This document shows, piece by piece, positions 54,547 through 61,155 of a stretch of 64,000 bases of DNA. The stretch comes from Fulvivirga marina. GTDB lineage: Bacteria; Bacteroidota; Bacteroidia; Cytophagales; Cyclobacteriaceae. The notes under the pieces were generated by a model. The model saw only the letters and a list, made by a program, of their open reading frames with translations, had not been told where the DNA came from and ran no database searches. Both the position numbers and the translations under genes were made by a program. Location of the stretch: assembly GCF_016775155.1 (NCBI RefSeq), contig NZ_JAEUGD010000042.1:372001-436000 (forward strand), given 5' to 3'. Every line of letters starts with the position of its first letter. The first letter of the stretch is position 1.

Positions 54547-55167
54547 GTGCTAAAGAGTCTGGCTAATATCATTTCGGTTGTGTTCCACCCGTTGTTGATG
54601 ACAACGCTATTGGTGGCGTCGTTGTATTTCTTTGCTCCTTCAAGTATCCTTCCTATCAATAGTAATTCGATACTGTTGATCTTGCTGATGGTGGTTATTC
54701 TAACCTATATTCTACCTATGTTAAGTGTAGGTATGCTTAAATTGACTAAAAGTATAAGCAGTATTCAGCTCAAGAATAGAAAGGAGCGTATTATGCCCTT
54801 TTTCTTTATTACAGTCTACTACGGGGTGACTTCTTATTTCTTTTCAGAAAGGCTTGTGCTGGGTAATGCCTTGGTAATTATGCTGGCTTCCATAACGGCC
54901 ACTATTTTTCTGATAACTGTTATTAGCATGTTTTTTAAAATTAGTGCTCATGCAGCAGGCACGGCTGGGATACTTGGTTTTTTTGTGGCTATTCATTTCC
55001 GTTACCTTGACAGTCTTTTGTTTTGGCCCATAATTGCAGCCTTGGTATTGCACGGTGTAGTTAGTTCTGCCAGGTTGTATTTGCATACCCACAGCCCTAA
55101 AGAAGTTCATTTTGGTGCCTTGTTAGGATTTATTGTTAATTTCGGGGCAGCTTATATTTTTACATAA
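54547..55167 (+). CDS. PAP2-superfamily integral membrane protein
   Basis: The start is a GTG directly after the rpoN stop. The 206-residue protein has about six hydrophobic helices and degenerate PAP2 motifs: KISAHAAGTAGILGF in place of the PSGHxxx motif, and ARLYLHTHSPKEVHFGALLG in place of SRxxxxxHxxxD. Proteins of this superfamily dephosphorylate lipid phosphates such as undecaprenyl diphosphate. The canonical Ser of the second motif is kept (SAHA) and the final Asp position is Glu, so activity is plausible but not certain. It is likely translationally coupled to rpoN. Confidence 0.75.
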   Translation: MLKSLANIISVVFHPLLMTTLLVASLYFFAPSSILPINSNSILLILLMVVILTYILPMLSVGMLKLTKSISSIQLKNRKERIMPFFFITVYYGVTSYFFSERLVLGNALVIMLASITATIFLITVISMFFKISAHAAGTAGILGFFVAIHFRYLDSLLFWPIIAALVLHGVVSSARLYLHTHSPKEVHFGALLGFIVNFGAAYIFT

Positions 55168-55183
55168 AAAGTATCAATTGACG

Positions 55184-55963
55184 ATGTACGAATTTATAAA
55201 ATACGATAATAGCAATGGTATAGCTACCATAACACTTGATAGACCTGAGGTTTACAATGCACTTAATGATGGTATTACTTATGAGCTTCAGGATGTTTTT
55301 AAGCAGGTAGGGAAAGATGCATCTGTACGTGTGGTAGTACTAACCGGAGAGGGTAAGGCATTTTGCTCAGGGCAGGATCTTAAGGCGTCTTCAGGGCAGG
55401 AGAAAAGATCTTTTATTGATTCTCTTCATAAGCGTTACAATCCTATCATACGAGCTATGAGAAATTTGCCTAAGCCAATCATTTGTAGACTGAATGGTGT
55501 TGCTGCGGGGGCTGGCTGTTCCATAGCTTTGGCATGTGATCTTATAGTAGCAGCAGAAGAGGCTATGATGACTGAGGTATTTGTAAATATAGGACTGGTG
55601 TTAGACTCAGGGTCATCCTATTTTTTGCCACGACTTGTTGGAAGTGCTAAAGCATTTGAGTTAAGTACTATGGGATCGAGAATAAAGGGTAAAGATGCAT
55701 ATGATATGGGGCTGATCAATAAAGTTGTTCCACTTGATCAGCTTGATGAGGCAGTGAAGAGTTACACGAATTATTATGCACAAGCGCCTACGAAAGCTAT
55801 TGGGTTAATGAAGAAGATGCTAAATAAAGCTGGTAACGCTACACTGGATGAGATGTTGGAATACGAAGCTTATTGTCAGGAAATTGCCGGTAATTCTGAG
55901 GATTATAAGGAAGGTGTTACAGCATTTTTGGAGAAAAGAAAGGCCGAGTTTAAAGGAAAGTAA
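55184..55963 (+). CDS. Enoyl-CoA hydratase/isomerase family protein (PaaG-like)
   Basis: The start at 55184 (MYEFIKYDNSNGIATITLDR) is chosen over an upstream in-frame codon at 55133, which would overlap the PAP2-like gene and lacks homology. The 259-residue crotonase-fold enzyme has the oxyanion-hole motifs AFCSGQDLKA and GVAAGAGCSIALACDL. The residue opposite the first catalytic Glu is in MMTEVFVNIGLVLDSGSSYF, with Asp in LDSG. That pattern resembles 1,2-epoxyphenylacetyl-CoA isomerase (PaaG) or related isomerases more than a two-Glu hydratase. No other paa genes are near, so the substrate is open. A strong terminator follows. Confidence 0.86.
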   Translation: MYEFIKYDNSNGIATITLDRPEVYNALNDGITYELQDVFKQVGKDASVRVVVLTGEGKAFCSGQDLKASSGQEKRSFIDSLHKRYNPIIRAMRNLPKPIICRLNGVAAGAGCSIALACDLIVAAEEAMMTEVFVNIGLVLDSGSSYFLPRLVGSAKAFELSTMGSRIKGKDAYDMGLINKVVPLDQLDEAVKSYTNYYAQAPTKAIGLMKKMLNKAGNATLDEMLEYEAYCQEIAGNSEDYKEGVTAFLEKRKAEFKGK

Positions 55964-55972
55964 ACTTCAATT

Positions 55973-56027
55973 GAATCATAAAAAAAGAGCTGGTTTGAAA
56001 ATCAAATCAGCTCTTTTTTTATGATTC
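55973..56027. terminator. Long bidirectional terminator between convergent genes
   Basis: GAATCAT, seven to eight A, GAGCTG and a central TTTGA/TCAAA pair with the mirror sequence ending CAGCTCTTTTTTTATGATTC. It serves both the enoyl-CoA hydratase gene and the outer-membrane protein gene that meets it. Confidence 0.92.
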
Positions 56028-56037
56028 TTGTCTTTTG

Positions 56038-56802
56038 TTAAAATCCTGTAAAGGAAAGTCCGACAGTTACGTTTGTTAGGTTTTCAGTGTTTTCCGGACC
56101 ATCATCAAACATTTCAGAAAGACTATGATAGTAGAACAAGTTAAAACCGCCTATACCGACTCTTCCGGTGACCCCATAACGAAATCTGTTTAGGCCATAA
56201 TCTTTTTTAATTTTGGTTTTAATGTTTTGATCGTCGTCTTTATACTTCAGTTTAGTGTGTGAGCTAAACCTGATTCCAGCTCTACCACCAATGCTTACGT
56301 TGAAGCTCCTTTTTTTGTCATCAGGGTTAGTGTAAAAGCGAAGTTCAAGAGGTATATCGATATAGTTAGCTATAAGTTGAGATTTCTTAACATCCCAACC
56401 TTCGTCTAAATCTTCAACTGTAACCACAGTATTGCCATCTGTATCAATACTTTGAACTAAGGTAACATCGTTGTCAAATTTGAATTTATTAAGACCAACA
56501 CCAATGCCAGGCATGAGTACAAAGTTTGAATTGCCTATCTGCATGTCGTAGTAGTAATACAGGTTGACAGTTCTTGAGCCAATTAAGTTAGTCTCAAAGT
56601 TGTCAGGAGCACTTTGAAGCATATTCCAACCAAAGTCAATTAAAAATGTGCCGGGAACATCAGGTCTAGCAGCTCGGTCTCGTATTTTCATGGGAGACAA
56701 TTGTGCTAATGGTTTGTCACCATTTTCAGGTTTGTCATTATCACCAGCATAAGTACCGGTAGCAATGCCTAAAGTAAATATATAAATAAAAATTTTTTTC
56801 AT
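56038..56802 (-). CDS. Outer-membrane beta-barrel protein (PorT-like family)
   Basis: The 254-residue protein has a signal peptide (MKKIFIYIFTLGIATGTYAG) and a body of amphipathic strands (VNLYYYYDMQIGNSNFVLMP, IDIPLELRFYT, SIGGRAGIRFSS) ending in NVTVGLSFTGF, with a terminal Phe as expected for an outer-membrane barrel. It resembles the outer-membrane beta-barrel proteins of Bacteroidota, a group that includes PorT. The segment between signal and barrel is Pro- and Asp-rich. The specific role is unknown. It has a candidate -7 element and shares a terminator with its convergent neighbour. Confidence 0.82.
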   Translation of the reverse strand: MKKIFIYIFTLGIATGTYAGDNDKPENGDKPLAQLSPMKIRDRAARPDVPGTFLIDFGWNMLQSAPDNFETNLIGSRTVNLYYYYDMQIGNSNFVLMPGIGVGLNKFKFDNDVTLVQSIDTDGNTVVTVEDLDEGWDVKKSQLIANYIDIPLELRFYTNPDDKKRSFNVSIGGRAGIRFSSHTKLKYKDDDQNIKTKIKKDYGLNRFRYGVTGRVGIGGFNLFYYHSLSEMFDDGPENTENLTNVTVGLSFTGF

Positions 56803-56843
56803 AATATCTTAACCTAAATCCCTCATTTTTATTGTTTGGTGGG

Positions 56844-56851
56844 CAAAGATA
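56844..56851 (-). promoter_or_regulatory. Candidate -7 element of the outer-membrane protein gene
   Basis: On the minus strand TATCTTTG fits TAnnTTTG, 41 nt upstream of the start codon at 56802. Confidence 0.4.
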
Positions 56852-56906
56852 AGGTTTTTTAAAAAAGTACGAATCAATAAGACTTTTTTTAAGAATAATA
56901 ATTATT

Positions 56907-56914
56907 TACATTTG
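56907..56914 (+). promoter_or_regulatory. Candidate -7 element of the tRNA-Arg gene
   Basis: TACATTTG followed by GCACCGCG fits TAnnTTTG and resembles tRNA and stable-RNA promoters of Bacteroidota. It implies a 5' leader of about 75 nt to be removed by RNase P. Confidence 0.5.
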
Positions 56915-56996
56915 CACCGCGTTAGCAAGTAACCGTTCGAAACATTGATATGCACCAGTTGTAGAAAGTGTTTACGAGTTAAGCGGTTATCTATAT

Positions 56997-57070
56997 GGCC
57001 TCGTAGCTCAACTGAATAGAGCACCTGATTACGGCTCAGGAGGTTTCAGGTTTGAATCCTGACGAGGTCA
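56997..57070 (+). tRNA. tRNA-Arg, anticodon ACG
   Basis: The 74-nt gene folds as a cloverleaf. Acceptor stem GGCCTCG pairs with CGAGGTC (one G-T), the anticodon stem CCTGA/TCAGG encloses TTACGGC with anticodon ACG, and the T arm TCAGG/CCTGA encloses TTTGAAT. The discriminator base is A, and CCA is not encoded. The A34 would be deaminated to inosine to read CGU, CGC and CGA codons. A terminator follows within 5 nt. Confidence 0.97.
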
Positions 57071-57074
57071 CTGA

Positions 57075-57107
57075 AGGTGAAGTTACAGTTGTAATTTCAC
57101 CTTTTTT
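57075..57107 (+). terminator. Intrinsic terminator after tRNA-Arg
   Basis: AGGTGAAGTTAC and GTAATTTCACCT pair with one G-T wobble around AGTT and are followed by TTTTTT. Confidence 0.88.
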
Positions 57108-57346
57108 ATTATATTGCATTTATGTCATAGTCTCTGCATACCCCTTGGCAGAGTACTAAAGCTTGAGTTGCCATCCCCCCCTTAGGCTTCTCTGGGTTTT
57201 TAATGGCATTGTAATGAATAGTTGGGTTGGCCAGTTCAAGAGAAATTTTAATGTAGCGATTGTTCAGGCATAGCATAAACCTGCTACTCAGAGAAAGTAA
57301 ATTTTAAGCTTACGATTGTTATCCTCATATGTTTAACCGTTGGCAT

Positions 57347-57369
57347 GCTGCAACTGTAGAAGTTGCAGC
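57347..57369 (+). promoter_or_regulatory. Perfect 9-bp inverted repeat in the leader of the GH43 gene
   Basis: GCTGCAACT and AGTTGCAGC flank the 5-nt loop GTAGA, ending 41 nt before the GH43 start at 57411. The about 300-nt region from 57108 to 57410 otherwise holds no credible gene. It could be an operator or an RNA hairpin. Confidence 0.5.
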
Positions 57370-57410
57370 GCAGAGATCATATTAAAAACACTTACATTTT
57401 ACTTACCGAC

Positions 57411-58928
57411 ATGAAAAAAATAATTACTACGCTATTTCTGTCAATCATAGTATGCATAATATTGAATGCTCAACATCAAATGGATGACAGGTATTCAAAT
57501 ACCAATCAGTTTATTAACCCTGTATTTTATGGAGACTATCCTGACCCTAGCATTTTAGTGGATGGAGATGACTATTACGTGGTTCATTCCTCCTTCGAAT
57601 ATTATCCGGGGTTAACTATATGGCACTCAAAAGATTTGATCAGCTGGAATCCTGTTACAAGTGCATTGACCAAATATGTAGGTTCTGTCTGGGCCCCTGA
57701 TTTGGTAAAGTACAAAGGTAAATACTATATATATTTCCCTGCTAACAATACCAATTATGTTATTGTTGCTGATTCAATCGGTGGGAAGTGGAGCGACCCT
57801 ATCGATTTAAAAATTGGTAACATTGATCCGGGGCATGTGGCGGATGATAAAGGGAACAGGTACCTGTATTTCAGTAGTGGAGGTTATGTGCCTTTGTCAG
57901 AGGATGGTTTATCGGTAACAGGTGATTTTCAACATGTATACGATGGCTGGCCTATTCCGAGAGACTGGACCATTGAGTGTTTTTGTATGGAAGGGCCAAA
58001 ATTATTTAAGAGGGGAAAGTATTATTACATGACTGTAGCGGAAGGGGGAACAGCTGGTCCGGCGACTGGCCATATGGTAATTTCCGCTCGCTCAAAATCA
58101 CCTCTTGGCCCATGGGAGAATTCCCCTTATAATCCAATTATTCGAGCAGAGAGTACGTCTGACAAATGGTGGTCTGTAGGGCATGCAACCATTTTTGAAA
58201 ATGCAGCCAGTGAATGGTGGATGATGTTTCACGGATACGAAAAAGATCATTATAACATGGGCCGCCAAACATTACTTGCCCCTGTTGAATGGACTGAGGA
58301 CGGATGGTATAAATTGCCTGATAACTTTGATCTGACAAAAGCAACCAAAAGACCATCAGCAAAGCCTTTAGAGTCAAACTACTCACTTAATGATGATTTT
58401 GAGGGCAAAGAACTTAAACCTCAATGGAAGTTTTTCGGTAAGTATGATGCAAGCCGCTATGATTTTGTTGAAAACAATGGTATTGAAATTAAAGCTAAGG
58501 GAAGTTCAATACCCGAAAGTTCACCACTGCTTTGTATACCCGCTGATCATTCCTATACTGCCCAGATAGAAATTGATCTTGAAGGTGATGCAGTCGCCGG
58601 CTTAGTATTGTTTTACAGTCATAAAATTTATTCGGGAATACTAGCTGACAGTAAAAACATTTTAGCAAACCTGAGAGGTTGGCAGTTTCCCACTGAGAAA
58701 ACCGTAATTGATAATCATGTTTACTTAAGACTTAAGAATATAAATAATGTGGTAGATATGTATTATAGCACGGATGGTGTAAACTGGATAAAAATTGAAA
58801 ATTCTTTTGATGCGTCTGGTTATCACCACAATGTGCTAAGCGACTTTTTAAGTTTACGAATTGGCTTGGTCTCTATGGGGGAAGGAAAAGTAAGGTTTAA
58901 GAATTTTAAATATGAACCGATAAAGTAA
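57411..58928 (+). CDS. Secreted glycoside hydrolase family 43 protein
   Basis: The start at 57411 gives a signal peptide (MKKIITTLFLSIIVCIILNA); an upstream codon at 57363 would bury it. The 505-residue enzyme has the five-bladed propeller landmarks of GH43: the base Asp45 in DYPDPSILVDGDDYYVVHS, the pKa-modulating Asp139 in NIDPGHVADD, and the acid Glu194 in CMEGPKLFKRGKYYY. The C-terminal part (about residues 325-505) is a concanavalin-like domain of the beta-xylosidase C-terminal type. The likely activity is beta-xylosidase or alpha-arabinofuranosidase on plant or algal hemicellulose. It stands alone, without SusCD or other carbohydrate genes. Confidence 0.92.
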   Translation: MKKIITTLFLSIIVCIILNAQHQMDDRYSNTNQFINPVFYGDYPDPSILVDGDDYYVVHSSFEYYPGLTIWHSKDLISWNPVTSALTKYVGSVWAPDLVKYKGKYYIYFPANNTNYVIVADSIGGKWSDPIDLKIGNIDPGHVADDKGNRYLYFSSGGYVPLSEDGLSVTGDFQHVYDGWPIPRDWTIECFCMEGPKLFKRGKYYYMTVAEGGTAGPATGHMVISARSKSPLGPWENSPYNPIIRAESTSDKWWSVGHATIFENAASEWWMMFHGYEKDHYNMGRQTLLAPVEWTEDGWYKLPDNFDLTKATKRPSAKPLESNYSLNDDFEGKELKPQWKFFGKYDASRYDFVENNGIEIKAKGSSIPESSPLLCIPADHSYTAQIEIDLEGDAVAGLVLFYSHKIYSGILADSKNILANLRGWQFPTEKTVIDNHVYLRLKNINNVVDMYYSTDGVNWIKIENSFDASGYHHNVLSDFLSLRIGLVSMGEGKVRFKNFKYEPIK

Positions 58929-59131
58929 AGTGCAGGATATTACGGACTTATTCAACCGTACTTAGTTTCAACTGTTTCATTGCAGAATAACAGAAGTGAA
59001 AGAAAAAAGCTTATGGGAAGTTTGGCAATGACTTCCTAAAGCTTTCCATAACAATGGCTGAGAGCTGGCAACGGCTCCCTATTGGGAAAGTAACATGATG
59101 ATTCAAAAATACTTTGCCATGCAGCTTCATA

Positions 59132-59380
59132 TTAAGCTATCTCTCTGGAGTTTAGGTAAGTAACCCTTTGTTGGTTATCATAGCAGGTGATTTCAACCTG
59201 ATATTTATCGGCTGTCTGCTGACCAGTTTTTCTTCTGTAAATATTGCTGGTCATTTTATGGTCTAGTGCTATGAAATGAATCTTACCATGTTGGTGATCC
59301 TTGTTAAACTTGATGGTAACTTCGCTTCTATCCGGAGTAGAGCTACCGTGAACAGCGTTGATCTTTAAAGTATAAAACAT
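59132..59380 (-). CDS. Hypothetical 82-residue protein
   Basis: I do not recognise a family. The sequence is beta-rich and basic: MFYTLKINAVHGSSTPDRSE, VTIKFNKDHQHGKIHFIALD, RKTGQQTADKYQVEITCY, ending TYLNSREIA. There is no signal peptide or membrane helix. The start codon lies at the foot of a large inverted repeat (59380-59435), so expression may be controlled by RNA structure or a DNA-binding protein. That context, rather than homology, is why I keep it as a real gene. Confidence 0.5.
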   Translation of the reverse strand: MFYTLKINAVHGSSTPDRSEVTIKFNKDHQHGKIHFIALDHKMTSNIYRRKTGQQTADKYQVEITCYDNQQRVTYLNSREIA

Positions 59381-59435
59381 GATATAACTGCTTTTAACAG
59401 GAGTAAATTTTCAACTTTTAAAAGCAGTTATGTCA
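59380..59435 (-). promoter_or_regulatory. 18-bp inverted repeat abutting the start codon of the 82-residue gene
   Basis: TGATATAACTGCTTTTAA and TTAAAAGCAGTTATGTCA pair with one wobble or mismatch around a 20-nt loop. On the minus strand the structure ends at the ATG itself and could hide the start codon. A terminator or binding-site reading is also possible. Confidence 0.6.
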
Positions 59436-59545
59436 AATTATAAATTATGGATTAATTAAGAAATTGAGGCTGATTTTACCGAATTGTAAAGCTCTTATTT
59501 CAGTCAGACTTCAAACTATTTGTTGTCAGAAGTTTAGTACAGGGA

Positions 59546-60376
59546 TTATTTGTCTATGGCCTGTAATCGTTTTTGAACCTTTGATTCATTATCTATACTA
59601 TAATCATTGTTATAGATAGCTCCTTCCCATTCTCCATACATTGGGTTGGGCAGAATCACGAAGTTATATAAAAGCTCACTTTTATTTTTCTTAACCAATT
59701 CTTTACCCATGTCATTGCCTCTATCTGCATAAAGCTCCGAATAGTCAGTAAGATTGTCGCCTACAAATACCAATATGGTATGCGAGTTGGCAACTTTTTC
59801 CCTTCGTTCGGTTTTATCACTGGTACTACTTTTCAAAATCACATGTTTGGTATCGGCATCGGGGAATCTGTATTTTTTTAAGTTCTCAATAGTAGCGTCA
59901 AGCTCATCAGTGTCTCTATTGGAAATGTAAAATATTTCTAACCCCTTTTTCTTGGCAAAATTCACAAATTCAAGAGCTCCGGGAAGTGCTTTGGCTCGAG
60001 CTTCGCTTGTCCAGGCCTTCCAGGTAGAAGGCTGATATATTTTTCCTTTTTCAATGAGTTGACCTTCATAAGGGCTATTGTCCAGCACAGTCTCATCGAT
60101 GTCTAATACCACTGCCAACGGTAAGCTTGATCGTACAGTTTTTAACTTAGAGTCAAGTAGCATTTCAGCATATTTATAAGCCTGTTGATAAGCCGCAACC
60201 ATCTCAGCTGATTTTTGGTACCATAATACACCCATTACAAGTTGCTGAGACATCTGTTTTTTTGCTGATTCAGATGTAGCTTTTGAGGTAGCTGTAGTTG
60301 TTTTTTTCTCCGCGGCACAGGAGATTAGTAATGATGAAGTGATGAATATGATATAATACTTTCTTAGCTGTTTCAT
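59546..60376 (-). CDS. HAD-superfamily acid phosphatase lipoprotein, e(P4)-like
   Basis: The 276-residue protein has a lipoprotein signal (FITSSLLISC, anchor Cys20). It has an HAD subfamily IIIB phosphatase fold with nucleophile and acid Asp92/Asp94 in VVLDIDETVLDNSPYEGQ, the Ser/Asn motif FYISNRDTDE, a Lys-bearing HVILKSSTSDKTERRE, and the metal-binding VFVGDNLTDYSELY. The Haemophilus e(P4) family dephosphorylates NMN and nucleotides at the outer membrane to let cells take up nicotinamide riboside or nucleosides. The same use is plausible here. It has no obvious operon partner. Confidence 0.93.
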   Translation of the reverse strand: MKQLRKYYIIFITSSLLISCAAEKKTTTATSKATSESAKKQMSQQLVMGVLWYQKSAEMVAAYQQAYKYAEMLLDSKLKTVRSSLPLAVVLDIDETVLDNSPYEGQLIEKGKIYQPSTWKAWTSEARAKALPGALEFVNFAKKKGLEIFYISNRDTDELDATIENLKKYRFPDADTKHVILKSSTSDKTERREKVANSHTILVFVGDNLTDYSELYADRGNDMGKELVKKNKSELLYNFVILPNPMYGEWEGAIYNNDYSIDNESKVQKRLQAIDK

Positions 60377-60653
60377 GAAATTTGGTTAGGTTTTGATTTT
60401 TTCATTACAATTATATCATAATTTAAATAACAATACGTACTTTCTTATTTAGCATTTGATATGGAAAAAGGATACCTTAATAGTTGCGACAGGCTGGAAG
60501 TTGTATGTAATAGTCCTTACTAATTATTTGTTAAAGGGGCGAGGTTTGACCTTCGGGAGGATCATAATTTTGCTTTTTTTTGAAACCTTTGTACTTTTGG
60601 TTTAGTTAAAGGCATTGTAAGACTTTGAATAGATGTACAATAATGTGAAAAAT

Positions 60654-61073
60654 ATGATCAGAAAAATATCGGCCCTTGGTTTGGCGGCGATCATATTTAT
60701 TACTAGTACGGGTTTTCAGGTTAGCGCCCATTATTGTTCAGGGCAACTCAAGTCCTTAAAATTGTTTGGTACGGCAAAGGCCTGCAAATATGAGCGGCAG
60801 GTGACCAAACCTTGTCCTATGCATGGGCAAATGGTCATCAAGTCAAAAAAGGATTGCTGTGATGATGAAAATATCAAGCTTGATCCTTCAGCTTATGAAG
60901 TTACTGCTCAAGCGAAGGTTATGGTGGAGCATAACTTTGATTTTATTTCGCCTAAGTACTTTACCTTTGAACATATTGCCTTTCATGTTGCACATGTAGA
61001 TTTTGCCACGTTATATAGACCCCCTCCGATTGACCGCGACATCCCAGTCATGGTTCAATCCTTCCTTTTATAA
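60654..61073 (+). CDS. HYC_CC_PP family secreted Cys/His-rich protein
   Basis: The start at 60654 (MIRKISALGLAAIIFITSTG) gives a signal peptide; an in-frame ATG at 60633 would add seven residues. The mature protein of about 115 residues has the ordered motifs HYCSGQLKS, a CKYE, CPMHGQ, DCCDDEN and the final YRPPPID. These are the hallmarks of a Bacteroidota family called HYC_CC_PP, which is repeatedly found next to heavy-metal efflux genes. The Cys and His clusters suggest metal binding in the periplasm. The efflux pump gene starts 82 nt downstream, probably in the same operon. Confidence 0.85.
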   Translation: MIRKISALGLAAIIFITSTGFQVSAHYCSGQLKSLKLFGTAKACKYERQVTKPCPMHGQMVIKSKKDCCDDENIKLDPSAYEVTAQAKVMVEHNFDFISPKYFTFEHIAFHVAHVDFATLYRPPPIDRDIPVMVQSFLL

Positions 61074-61155
61074 AATATTCTGTTGACAGTTTTATCTGCA
61101 GGGTGATCAATATTGCTCTGCCAGAACTATTTCTTTATGCTCAATAGATATTTTT

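Noticed and set aside
59006-59045. Imperfect hairpin after the GH43 gene as its terminator
   Set aside because: The arms AAAGCTT...GGGAAGT and ACTTCC...AAGCTTT pair only partly and no T-run follows, so it is not listed as a terminator.
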